Assembly (NCBI GenBank): GCA_019843655.1
Contig: JACDQD010000104.1
Span: 6,386,001-6,450,000 of the forward strand
Length of the DNA stretch: 64,000 bases
DNA from: Lethocerus indicus
Lineage: Eukaryota > Arthropoda > Insecta > Hemiptera > Belostomatidae
Direction: 5' to 3'
A model generated the notes under the pieces. It saw only the letters and a program-made list of their open reading frames with translations. It ran no database searches and was not told where the DNA came from. Shown here piece after piece: positions 23,086-34,856 of this stretch. Within the stretch, counting starts at the first letter, position 1. Every line of letters starts with the position of its first letter. The position numbers and the translations under genes were made by a program.

Positions 23086-24287
23086 CAAAGCAGTGAAGAT
23101 AGATCTGATATACCTCGCAGTTTTCTTAAAGCTATCACCGAATCCACCAAAGCAATCAAACGTACCAAAAGTATAACAAGCAGCCATGAGGTATCAAGCG
23201 AAAAAGTATCTAATTACTGTACTAATATATAATTAAGTGGTTAATAAAAGGTGAGTAACTCAAATTTCGTGTTAGTCATGTCATAAAAAACTAAATTAGA
23301 AAATCTGTTAATACCGACCGATAAAATAAAGTCGGTACAGAATTAACGGACGTACTTTGAAGACAAATTGGAGTCCAATTTTTTATTTAACCAGATTCTC
23401 TCGTTTTAATTTTTTATTTACTTAAAAGTTAAGTTTTAGAAGAACAGTATTGTATTTCTTTTTAAATAAATAACTCACTGCATCTGATGCTCCGGAACAT
23501 TGTTCATAATGGCATCGTTAAGCATTCTTTTCCCCCTAAAACAGAAATCACTTTTATTTCTTTCGGCTCCTCAGTAAACAAATAAGCCTTCTCACGCGGC
23601 CAACATGTCAATCATTTGCGACAAATTGGACGACCTGGTTGAAACTTATAAAATAACACATAAATAACATAACACTATGAAATAATACAAGATAAAATAA
23701 ATTTACGGAAATACGCAAGGGCGATATGTTTTCCAATGTTGGAGATTGTATAAAAACATAATTACCAGTAATAAATTAATAAAAAAATCCATAGCTCATA
23801 CCTGAAAGAATGTATTATATTATGATGTTTGAACATTGTTCTGTCATCGTAATATTCAGAATTATTTTTAATGTAAACAGGCGATACACGCCTATAATAT
23901 CTCTAATATCTTTAAAAAAACATGTTATGCTTTTTATAGGGTGGTGTGTTATGGTTCGTGATTTTATCATTCGCGTGATTGTCTAATTATTACAGTTTGT
24001 TGGTTCCTCCTTCGGAACGCTTTTAACTTCCTTCTATAGTCAGTAGCAATTTTCTCCACTAGTTATTTTTTTTAATAATACACTAATTAATCTGTGTCAG
24101 AGCGGCCAAGATAGGATATATAAAACATGAATGTATTACAAGAGCATGTGGGTCCAGCTAGAGTGGGGCCAAACTGTAGTGAGACGATGATAATTTTACA
24201 TAATTGGAAAATAAATAAATTATCATTTTCAATCGTGAAGATCTTCAACTTGCGCTAACTCAAACCGCAAAACGCCGATACACGAAT
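23085..24287. other. AT-rich non-coding stretch
   Basis: Strongly AT-rich with stops in all frames. I see nothing specific. Confidence 0.6.
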
Positions 24288-24640
24288 TGGTGGGCGACGC
24301 GGACGTAAAATTTTTAAAAGGGTTAGGCCGAAATGGCGGGCTGAATTTTATCAATGAACACGAACGTAGCGAGGGCCATGAATGGCGGGGGATGTATCCC
24401 CAATAAACGGGGGCTTAGCAGTCAATCAGACAGAGAAAGGGGCAATAAATAAAAGTTTAGCCCACTACCAGAGAGCGCCAACTCAACTTCACTCCAGATC
24501 ATTAATTGAAGGATATCGGTTCGCTCAATCGTCGCCATAGTTAATTAAATTAATGCTGATCAATTCCGAGGGGGCGGCGATTCGGAGGGCGGTTTTTTTT
24601 ACGACCCGGGAAACAATAACTTGGGGGGGGGGTTCTAATA
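24288..24640. promoter_or_regulatory. Candidate conserved enhancer-like block rich in homeodomain cores
   Basis: The block mixes GC-rich words (AATGGCGGG twice, near 24330 and 24382) with clustered homeodomain-type cores: ATTAATTG near 24501 and GTTAATTAAATTAATG at about 24539-24554. It also has TTTATCAATGA and CAATAAATAAAAG, which resemble Hox/Caudal-type sites. It ends in a GGGGGCGGCGATTCGGAGGG patch, a T8 run and G10 (24623-24632). This composition differs clearly from the flanks and is what insect developmental enhancers often look like. Conservation cannot be tested here. Confidence 0.3.
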
Positions 24641-27600
24641 ATATCGTCTAATAAGTTCTAGTAAGTCGGGAATTTAACTGCCGATTGTAGTGAACGGGAT
24701 ATTGATCAGTGTACAAAACCGAAGCTATCCTAATTCAAATTTGCAATTATTGGAAAAGCAATCGAATGGGAATCGTATCCAACCAACGCTTTCATCGCGG
24801 TTAGACAGATTCAGACATATTTTACAGGCCACATATGTACATAATATAGTATAGTATATTACAGCAATTATTAGATTGAAAAGATTCAATCGAAATTCTT
24901 TCAAGGTAAGAAACATCTTTCATAAATACAGCAATACAAAACTAAGCATAGCATTTCGCTTTCCAACATACTGTGGGATTATTACTAGACTTCTGAACCA
25001 TTATCGCGATATCAAATTCACTGTTATTACGCATACTTCTAAACCGTCTAATAAACATTGGATTTTAACATGAACATATTGAACGATATAAATGCATTGC
25101 ACACTGATTTTTTGTAAGAATATTGCATGGCGCGTATTGGTCATGCGCCCACTTATGTCGCACTGTTTGGGCGACAATTTTTAAGCATGGCCTAAACATG
25201 TAAATTCAATTCGTGGCTCGCGGGCACGAATTATCGAACAGGGAGAAACGCGTTTTTTTCTGCTCGGAAAGAAGACTGAATTAGACCGCCGGAGAAATTT
25301 AATCGGCCAATGTTGGCACTACGTTTGAATAGAACGCAGAAATCCCTAATCTTATCAACTCTTCTCTGGTGCTTGCTCCGACAACTTTTTCCTCGTCCCG
25401 CTGGTATTTACGAACCGCAATTCTGGCCAAGTGGAATATTCCCCGTTGAACTGAATATTAATAATTTGAAATAGTATTCCGTTCAAAATTGAAGGCTACA
25501 CCATCTTATAAAATTGCGGAATTCTCGACTAAATTCTGTCTGTTCATTAATTAGTTATTAAACTGACGTAATGCACTTAACAGTTTCAAATGTATTATAC
25601 AGAATTTCTCAGTTCATGGTTAAAAATGTCGTAATCTATTCCCTGATTTGGTAAGATATACCAATTTCTACGGACAGAATGGTACTGACAATAGCCTAAG
25701 TTAACACCTAATAAGCGAATGGATTCCTTCGGCGCGTTCTAGGTTTCGCTTATTGCAGACCTCAGTGTTACGGATGAAACATATTTATAAAGATAAATTC
25801 TGGACAAGATCTGTATCAGAGATAGCCCTGAGTTATAACTCGGTACAATGTACAATGCCTTAGTTTAGGAAACGTTGCTGTGCACTTGTTCTCTACCCAG
25901 TGTGCAGGAAGTTGATGCAAGCTTGGGCCGTGAGGTCGCCTCACCCGATAGATACATCGCTGCACCTCCGGTGAAGTGGGCGAAGATGAGAAAATCTCAT
26001 ATTACAAATTCTCGGCCCGAAAAAAAAATATATGTGACCGTCAAAACACAAAGGAATGCGGACGAAAACAAATCTCAACAATCAAAAGCACCGCCACAAT
26101 AACGGTGAAGAGATAGCGAGAGTGCTACTGACGTTGACGAGGAAATAGGAAGTAGCACGAACGATGAATTTCCGCTGGCCCGAAACAGCTTAAAAAAATG
26201 TCCTACATCGAGCCCCAAAGCGCAACACAAAACTTCCAGAGCGAATCCCTATAAGCGATAAAAATAAAGGAGGAAAGATGGGAATAGGGGGGGGGGAGGT
26301 AGTGAGAAGGAGACGCTTCCGACTGATTTGCATTTTAACGAGTACAAATAGGAGCTGAGCCCGAGGCCCGATCTTTACGTCACCTGTCGCCCCGAGCATT
26401 GTATTCAAACCCGGCATTGAATTATTCAAAACCGTAATTACCCCGAGAATCACACCGGGGGGGGGACACTGGCCCCCACCGCCCCCCTAATTTGTAGTTC
26501 GACTTCTGCAATAAGGACAATGAGAAGCAAAAAAAAAAATAAAACGACGAAAAAATTCCTCCGCGATAAAAAAAGGACCGATAATTAGGCGTTTATAAAT
26601 GACTAATTAATTGCCGAATAGTATTCGACAAACACGTTCTAGTGGCGTAACTCACGTGATCGTAAACGGCCAATTCTGCGGCGGCGGCGGCGGCAATTTC
26701 CAAACTGCAATATATTTCTCTATAATGAAAGGAGGTAAATATTGTAATAAAACTACAACTCTAATGATGATGATAGATCGTTCATTTCTGAGCTAGAAAA
26801 CGCTCGGCTGTAATAAAAGGTCTACACGTGAGTCCATAACGATATAGGTATTTACTCCTCGGGATCGTGATGCATCGAGCGAAGTTCCCTCCCACACACA
26901 CACACCGGTCTTCTCTTAAAGTGCCTATTTGTAGCCCTGACGTGACGTTATGCCGGGGGATTCAATGTAATTATTTCTTCAAGAACAATATAATGCGTCC
27001 ACTACTGGTCTGATGATGCTAGCTAACAGCATTAAACGCCGGCAACACTTTAATGCGATAGCCTCTAGCGAAATAGAAGAAAGAATAGAGAATATAAGGA
27101 AACATTAAAAGTGGTGCACTGAGAGAATTCTAATTTCTATTTAGATTAATTACTATGAATAGACGAACGCAATATTTGTCCCTCTGTACAGTTGTAAGTC
27201 ATTTTACTCTGTCTACAAGCGATATTGCGTACTTGAGGAAGTAATGCTGCGAACGTTTAGACAATAAAAACAAAAAATCGTGACTCGTGCGTCTCCGGAT
27301 TGTGTGATTGCAATCGAGATCGTGCCTCGGATTATACGACCGGAACAACCGGGAGACGCCGTCACATAAAACGGAAAGGCACAGATCTGGACTCATAAAT
27401 TACGCCGCGCGACAATATTATTGTTTTTCAGCCGGACCATCGGACACAATAAGACTGCAACTCAATTATCAGAAAATGTACTCAAAAAAAAAAAGTAAAA
27501 ATAAAATAACGTGCGGCACTCCGAAATTTACAAAGGCAATAAGATCGGCGGAAACGACACCGGGCAAAACCGGCATCAACGATGTTAAAAGGCTCGTAAA

Positions 27601-28779
27601 CACTGTGGAACGTAAAAACACTTGAGAGGATTTTTAAGAGGAGAGCCTATTAAAATTTAAAGGATCGGGTCCCTCCCCTTAGGACGGTCGAACTGGCACT
27701 GTGTAAAACGCCCGGAATGAACACGGTGCACTGCACCTTGAATGGGTGCTTCCCGGCATTTAACCAATAAGTTACCGTTTGGGGGCAGTTATCACCCCCC
27801 CCCCCCGTTAAATCCCCTTTTTTTGTACACTTCTGTGTTTCGCAGTCAGAAACAGCATGCAGATACTTATTATTAAATTATCACTATGCGGTAGCAAAGA
27901 TTAAAGAGATAAAAGACAGACTGGAATCGTGAATTATATTTTAAACGAGATAATTACCAGCCACTTAAAACGACGTTTACGAAGAAAAGTGTTTAAACTG
28001 TTAAGAAGAAATTTCTCAATCAATTAATCACGGATTAAATAGGCCTTTTGCACTAATATTATTTGCGTTGTACCTTATCAGCGTTGAGTTGATGTTATCA
28101 CTGTCAATTTTGTAAGTAAGTAATAAGCCCTTCCAGACAAGCATTGAGGAGGCACAAAGAGTTTTTACCTGACTCATAGGACGTTCACAGGATGTGTAAA
28201 TCGACGACTCAGTCGAAAAACCGACAGGTCACTTTCCAACATCGATAAAAAGCTACTATTTGAAGTGTTGAACGGCGATAACTTTTAACAAACGGACCGT
28301 GCAAGAGGAGGGTCGGAGTTTAAGGAGTTCCAGTCGGCGTATATTGATCTTATTTAAAATTCGAAAAGATTATATCAAAAGAATATTTATCGGGTGTATG
28401 TTCTAGAATTCATTACCCGTGTCGGACATTAACCAATTGCGAATTAGAACTAATTCCGGAAGTATGATTCATCCGCGGTCTATAGTACTAATGGGATGTT
28501 GATTACGATGGCTACCTTACGACCAAACAATCTAAATAAGGCAGAAAGTCACACGGCCTCGCCGATATTTTCATAAATATCTTAAACAGACCGGTAATCT
28601 CGGTTATAATTCCGAACTTTAACTATTTTATATTACACCCATCCACAGTTGATACAAAAAATTTGTAACAAAATTTCTATTTTTCGAATGCAAAGAATAC
28701 GAACCAATTCTTGGGTTGAATTGGCTCATATCTCGCCCACGCTGAAAACAATTATTTAAAACCCGTTATTAATTTTTAT
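24641..28779. other. Non-coding stretch with G/C homopolymers and a GCG repeat
   Basis: No gene is supported. The stretch contains G10 at 26287-26296, G9 at 26457-26465, C12 at 27795-27806, and a GCG-triplet run at 26678-26694 next to a TAATTA-containing patch (26584-26620). The 75-codon plus-strand frame at 25875-26102 has unusually balanced composition but no recognised domain. The palindromic word GTCGC...GCGAC occurs near 25158-25175. Confidence 0.45.
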
Positions 28780-29080
28780 TCCGTGACGACCCCCGGCGAC
28801 CCAATTCCCCCGTGGGGGCCCCCTCTACACTAACACATCAATTTCTGTCGGGTAAAGTGGCGTTGTGTGCGGGCTAGCGTGTTTCCAGGCAATAGAACCC
28901 GGGCCGCCGCCGCCACCACCGCCACCGCCAAATTACAGACACGGAGGCGGCCTACGGCGGCCCACGCCACAACCACCCCTTCACAAAATAGTTCCCGGGG
29001 CCCTCGCCCCTTCACCCGATCGAACATTTCTGTTCTTTCGTCAAAACAGGAAGGCCCCCGAGTAATATTCGAGACGACAT
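28780..29080. other. GC- and CpG-rich island
   Basis: The segment is GC-rich with CCCC/GGGG words and a CCG/CCA triplet run at 28903-28929, with CpG common throughout. Overlapping open frames on both strands encode proline-rich or alanine-rich low-complexity peptides and look like a by-product of GC content. It could be a regulatory island or an unrecognised exon; I favour non-coding. Confidence 0.4.
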
Positions 29081-31626
29081 AGAACGGTGACCTGCTAATT
29101 ATTAAATGTCGATTTCGACTAATCCGGTCAAAAGCCTTTAAAAATATTGAAGTACAAAATTTAAGTAAATATAAACAAATATTCTGAACGTTAAAATATA
29201 TCCCGAACGCAACTTTCGTTCAAGAGACGATACGCGGAAATCAAAACTGACAACAAACGAAAGACCGTCAATCCCGGCCGAGAGGGTGGACCTACTAATT
29301 CGGGTATATTTCAGTTTATTGGCATCAATTAACTGGGCCGCACCGCCCCCGTTCTTAACAATTAACCGACCGATAACCGACCGGACTCGCCTCTCCCCTG
29401 TCCAGAATTTAATCCCGCAACCCAAATAAAGGAGACCGCCCGTGGGAGGCACACCGATAATATTTTCCGACCGTGTAAATACATACAGATATTAAAATAT
29501 CGCTCGATATCCCAGCGATTTTTTATTGGATTCCCCATTCCGGTTGGTATGTACCCTGGTTCATCAACCTTTCGTCCGGAACTGAATCCTTCCTCCTCAT
29601 CACGGGCACATTCCCGCGAACCTTCGCCGAACACAAAATGAACTGCAGACCAGAGACAGTGTACTGGGTTTGCGCAGTTAAAGGGCCAACGCTCCGACGA
29701 AGGAAGCCCGCCGAACTCCTGGAGGAGCGAGAAAACTTGTTGCCGCCCTCCCCTGCCCAGGCCTTTTTATTACTGGGGCCGCCTCTGCCTCCCACTACCG
29801 TCGTCCTTTCCAAGAAAGAGAGAAAAAAAATTCCCCTCTTCGACGAAATGAGTTTGCTTTCTTGGGGGGGGGGCGAGAGCGAGGGAGTAAGAGGCAGGGG
29901 GGGACCTCTCAAATAAATTAAAGCCGGTGAAAAAGACGCCGCCTAGCATGTCTACTACCCTCTCGTTTTATATATATATATAAAAAAATAAAAAAATAGA
30001 AGAAACGTGGATATCGGAATTAAGAAATTAATTCCTTAAACGTGGACCCGAATTTTAATAATTTCTCCAGAGGACATGCGGCCACAACGGCACAGGATTA
30101 TACCTTAAATGCGTACTACTTTTTGTACGTTTTAAATAAGAACACAGGCCACAATAATTTCTCAATTAAGACTTTAATTGTAAATTTACATTCGTGTTTT
30201 TTCATGGAACGGACAAATATAAAAACAAGGGGGAACCGCGGTAGCATACCAGAATTAAATTCTTCGCTAGCTCCAAAGGTTACCAGTTGAATTTGAAAAA
30301 CGCGACAACGCGAACAATTTTTATATCGTAACATATAATTCAACGACTCCCGACCAGTATAAAAATAATGCAAATATTCCTTTTACGTATCATGTATTTT
30401 CACCGCTTAAATGCCAATACTAGGCATCACAAGCTACGGGCAAGCGGAACGGAAGCAATAATTAATTATACGGTTCCGGTGCGTGAATACATGAAAACCG
30501 AGAGCAATAATAGGGGAAGATTCATTTGATTCTACCGATATGAATTTACACAATCTGACCTCATTGTGGAATCGTCGGTTCTATTGCACGCCCTTTACAG
30601 TTCACTAAGCTTCATTGAAGCGGTTCAATAGGTTTGTGCCGTACGGATTGACCCGGGGAATCAACAGAGGGAAGGACGTCGCTATCGGAGGTACATCATT
30701 CACGGCCCACGTGTAATACAGTCAAACGAATACGATTACTACTCGGTCACGTAAACTTACATGTCGCCAATTGCTATGTACCACATTATATGCCAATTGT
30801 ATGACTATCTCGTGATATTCGTAGTCAGAATATTCTTTATCTATTTATCATATCGGGGGATTACGAACCAGGTTAACGGCATAATAGTTTAAGCCAATGG
30901 TTGTCGCTTTTCAAACGAACCTATTTTTCTAAAATTGACATAAACCATATCACCATTAGAACCGCTGTTGCTGCTTATTAAAGTAGGCCTCGGGTATCAA
31001 CACGACGGCGACTAATTAGACCACTGAGAAGCCCATTCCAGGCATTAACAGAGAGTCCAAGTTGTTACCAAGTTAAGTAGCAGTAATACTGGTTATCTTA
31101 CTTGGGGAAGGATTTACATCCTCATATTTTTTTAGATTACATTATATTTCGGGACAAGGATCGGAGCTAATAATGACACTGTTACGGATAACTTCATATT
31201 TCTTAACCTAACAAGGACAATAGTTTCCTAACCAACAGGAATTAAAGCGGCCGACGAAACCCGACAATCTCTACAGTATTAAGTTATACCGAAATCAATA
31301 AACAAAACCTCCGATTGTACAAACAATCCTCCCACCTGTACAAATTTCAAACCGATCAGGATCCTTAAGTACATGAGCATTAGAGAAATACACGAGCTAT
31401 TTCGACTGCATAAATTACACATGAAATCGTGGTTTTAAAGTCCCCAGAAAACAATGTTCCCTCCTCTCCAGACAACAAGACGTGGAAAAACAAATAAAAT
31501 AAAATATTAATATTTCTGTACAGCGATGGGGGAAAATACCACCTCCCCCCGCCACAGCCAACAACCTTCCACCACCCTCTCCGTCCAACCGTATTCGCGC
31601 TACAAATATCGAACCCCAGGGCTCCC

Positions 31627-31629
<3 letters not shown>
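29081..31629. other. Non-coding stretch
   Basis: A GC-richer segment (29260-29420 and 29520-29920) contains G10 at 29864-29873 and a T/C-rich patch. The minus-strand open frames at 29362-29634 and 29523-29912 overlap each other in different frames and match nothing known to me. A short TA run lies at about 29970-29982. From 30000 on the sequence is AT-rich. Confidence 0.45.
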
Positions 31630-31671
<42 letters not shown>

Positions 31672-31816
31672 AGAGGGAGACGAGGATGGTAGGAAGGGGA
31701 GAGGGTGGAGGCAGCGAAACAAGAGGGAAAGAGAGCGAGAGGGGAATACAGGACAGCGAGCCGAGTGAGAGATAGGAAGAGAACAGGAGGCAGGGTGGGA
31801 GAGGGGGATGCTTTGT

Positions 31817-31885
<69 letters not shown>
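31630..31885. repeat. Two (GA)n arrays joined by purine-rich sequence
   Basis: (GA)n at 31630-31657 is followed by about 160 bases of mainly purine plus-strand sequence and then a second perfect (GA)n of 65 bases at 31821-31885. The minus strand gives Ser-Leu repeats in an apparent 175-codon frame, which is not a gene. Confidence 0.95.
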
Positions 31886-31886
<1 letters not shown>

Positions 31887-31929
31887 AGAAGCACCAGAGA
31901 GAACCAGCTAGACCAGCCAGTCTGAAGCA

Positions 31930-31943
31930 GTCGCCATGGCAAC
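31930..31943. promoter_or_regulatory. RFX X-box-like palindrome, second copy
   Basis: GTCGCCATGGCAAC matches 13 of 14 positions of the ideal X-box GTTGCCATGGCAAC. It lies 44 bases downstream of a long (GA)n array in the same orientation as the copy at 5025. It is followed by CGCTGTGGGTGGCTCTCTAG, which aligns with the sequence after the first copy through TGGGT, GCT and TAG. The repeated arrangement suggests a shared regulatory module or copies of one repeat family. Confidence 0.5.
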
Positions 31944-32034
31944 CGCTGTGGGTGGCTCTCTAGTACAGATTTTCCCTTGGTTCTGCTGCTGGTGCACAGC
32001 CACCCTCCGATTTTATTACCGCCCTCACCCAGAG

Positions 32035-32037
<3 letters not shown>

Positions 32038-32087
<50 letters not shown>
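32038..32087. repeat. (AT)n microsatellite, about 25 units
   Basis: A perfect AT run lies about 95 bases after the second X-box. It ends in ACCTACATATATAC, where the array becomes imperfect. Confidence 0.95.
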
Positions 32088-32090
<3 letters not shown>

Positions 32091-32260
32091 ACATATATAC
32101 ATAATATATTATATTGACCTAGCGGCCAATTGTATTTATAGAACTATAATCTCTTATGTATTCACATTTTATCATTAATTTTAGAACGTGAAACATATAA
32201 TTAATAATGTGGCGTATGCGAACTCCGATTTATCAATCAATTGGAGATAACCGGAATAAT

Positions 32261-32640
32261 TTAAATATATTTTTCATTACTGGATCTACGATATTTCCTT
32301 ATGTCGTAAGTCAGTTCCCGATTGGGTAAGCTCATAAAAGGATGAATGAGGAGACTCCATCTGCTCAGGGTTCGTGCCCAGGACAACCTCCACTTCGGAC
32401 CGTCCAACCACCCGATCGGAGAATGAACCTGCTGTTTGTGGCAACAGGAAGAATTGGATGACGTGCTGCCCGGCACTGAGCACAGAGGGGATATCGTGAC
32501 GGCAGTAGGCAGGCGTCACAACTACCTTTGAGCCCGAGAGGCCGTTACCTCAGCACTTTCTTAGGCACGGACAATTCCCGGAAAGAATTGTTTCCCTCTG
32601 CGTGGAGAAACTGACGACAAGAGTGAGCCCGCGACGAACT
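32261..32640. other. Unidentified island of balanced composition
   Basis: The segment differs sharply from its AT-rich flanks (roughly equal G+C and A+T, few homopolymers). It carries two overlapping minus-strand open frames (32261-32476 and 32286-32519). This is the texture of an inserted repeat, retro-copy or old exon. I recognise no protein family, and no terminal repeat or poly-A tail is obvious. An unclassified dispersed repeat is my leading guess. Confidence 0.3.
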
Positions 32641-34768
32641 AGAATACATTAGTTCAGAAGTTAATGTTAACAAAACAGCGGCCAGGCAGTATTGAAAGCA
32701 GAACTTTCATACATGACACTCAGAAGAGTGATAGGAAGGGGAGCGGTTAAGTCCAGACTGATTACGGATTTTATAAAGCTTGAAATCCCTTAGTCATCGT
32801 TTCCTCAGTAATTCAATTACAAAAATGTTTGCATATACTGGAAATAAACACGAAAAACCCTTTCAATCAGGAAAGCACAATTCATCAAGTAGAAACAAAG
32901 TAATATGTAATGTGGTTCGTATAAATGAATGTTTTTATGATGTAGAATCTCATAACATAATTATACTACCAATTCCTAAGATAGGTGATAGGTGAACAAA
33001 ATGTTGTATCAAAACTACTGAAAAACAAATCGCAAACCTTGATGTTTACTTGCAGTATCCTGATTACTTCACTACCACCAATAGGGCAGGTATTCGGTAA
33101 ATAAAAACTCAGAATCGAAATGAGATTTAAATAAAATTAACGATTAGATGGGTTCAGTAGAAAATAGTATTTTGTCGAAGCGGGGTTAAAGAGGGAAGAG
33201 AATGGAAGGGAGGAAAGGAATGGGAAACAGAGACGTAAGGAGTCAGTCTAGCGTGTCTCCTATTCGGCCCCGTTCAACGCACTCCATTCCCCACTCTTCT
33301 TCGAGTCTACGTAATAAACAAATAAGTAAATAATCCGCTCGCTTCATTTACGCTAGGTAAAACATCCAGGCTAAAATGCTTACAACAATATGAGGATTTA
33401 TTATTATAAAAAAATATATTTCCGGTTGCCCGGATCCACGATTTATTGCCGACTCAAATGGATTTCGATTCGTTTGAAGAACAAGATATAATTATATAAT
33501 TCAACATAAATTTATTATAAACCTACATCAACAAGTATTGGAAGCCATTCCTACAAACCTTCAATGCGGTTTGTTAACTACATGAAATATTTATTAATCA
33601 AAGGACAGTTTACAATACAACATATCAACATATTTTTATATTTATCAATAAATAATGTTATGGCATAATGGTATTGAATGACATATTTCAGTTTTTGAAG
33701 TAATAAGAGTAACGAAACATTTTGAAGTAATTGAAAACATTGGGAGGTAATGAACAGAATCAATTTTTTTTTTTAAGAACAATTCATTTTGGCAAATTTA
33801 CTGGCAAAGTATGAAGCATAAAACATATAGCGCATCTTGTTATCTCGAATCAATTTAATCACAAAAAATAAAAAATAAAGAATTGAATTTAGTAGATGTA
33901 CGAATTATTTTTTATTTCTTAATGTTAAAATATAACTTCAATAAGGACTCTTTATAAGGCTCTTTATGAAGGGTACTAAAAAATTGCTCTGGACATAATT
34001 ACTCGAGAAACCCCCTTAAGGAATAGGCTTGCTTGCTTTTTATGAAATATCGTAACTTTCCGAACGGACGACTGAGAATACGGATTAAAACTCCAATTCA
34101 TCGCAGCGTCACGATCTCTTGGCCACTACATTACATCTCCACGGCTGGAGTGCAGCAAAAAAATTTAATAATAAAAATTTAAGAAAAAAAAAACATCTAC
34201 CGTAGAGATATAGCCTGAGAGGTTGAGTACTGACGGCGTTCAAAACAGGTTTAAGATAGCAATTTAGTAATTATGAAACAGGGGCTTCACAATAACCGGC
34301 CACGGGCCTCTTTTATCATCGGCTGGCTAACACCGACACGTCCTCATCTTGACCCCGGCAACCCCCTAAGTCCGTCTTATTTTACACTTGGACGGACCTT
34401 ACAGTATTTGTAAATTGGTATAGGATTGCACAATGAACGGCAGTGCGTCGAAACAAACGGTCGATTAAACCAGACGGGCATTCCGAAAATGACCAAATCC
34501 CTGGGGGTCCTGTCGAAATTCGCACCTTTTATTATCAATCACAGCATTGACAATAAAAATTAACATCAATCGTTACACTGCAGCCGACAAGTATACTATA
34601 TTATGCACGACAGTAACACTTAGTCTAGTCCTTAGAATAATATTATGAGGAACATAAGGTTCCTCAGAAGTCTCAGTTTAAAAATTCAGATCGCGGCAGG
34701 AATTAGAAAATGTGAACTTTCTAAAGCGAATAGAAGCTTTCAGTTTCCATGCATTTGGCTTTACGGTC

Positions 34769-34772
<4 letters not shown>
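32641..34772. other. Non-coding stretch, very AT-rich centre
   Basis: 33560-33960 is very AT-rich with a T10 run near 33765. A GC-rich island at about 34290-34380 (around CCGGCCACGGGCC) is flanked by AT-rich sequence and may be a repeat fragment. The hairpin at 34527 is listed separately. No gene is supported. Confidence 0.5.
34527..34558. other. 13-bp hairpin
   Basis: TTTTATTATCAAT (34527-34539) pairs with ATTGACAATAAAA (34546-34558), one non-Watson-Crick position, around a 6-base loop. It is AT-rich and too short for a microRNA precursor. Confidence 0.5.

Positions 34773-34854
<82 letters not shown>
34773..34854. repeat. Compound (AT)24(GT)17 microsatellite
   Basis: A perfect AT run (34773-34820) passes directly into a perfect GT run (34821-34854). 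Open frames across it read as Tyr-Ile, Thr-His or Val-Cys repeats and are artefacts. Confidence 0.97.

Positions 34855-34856
<2 letters not shown>

Noticed and set aside
31415..31942. 175-codon minus-strand frame rich in Ser-Leu
   Set aside because: It is the translation of the GA/CT arrays, not a protein-coding gene.
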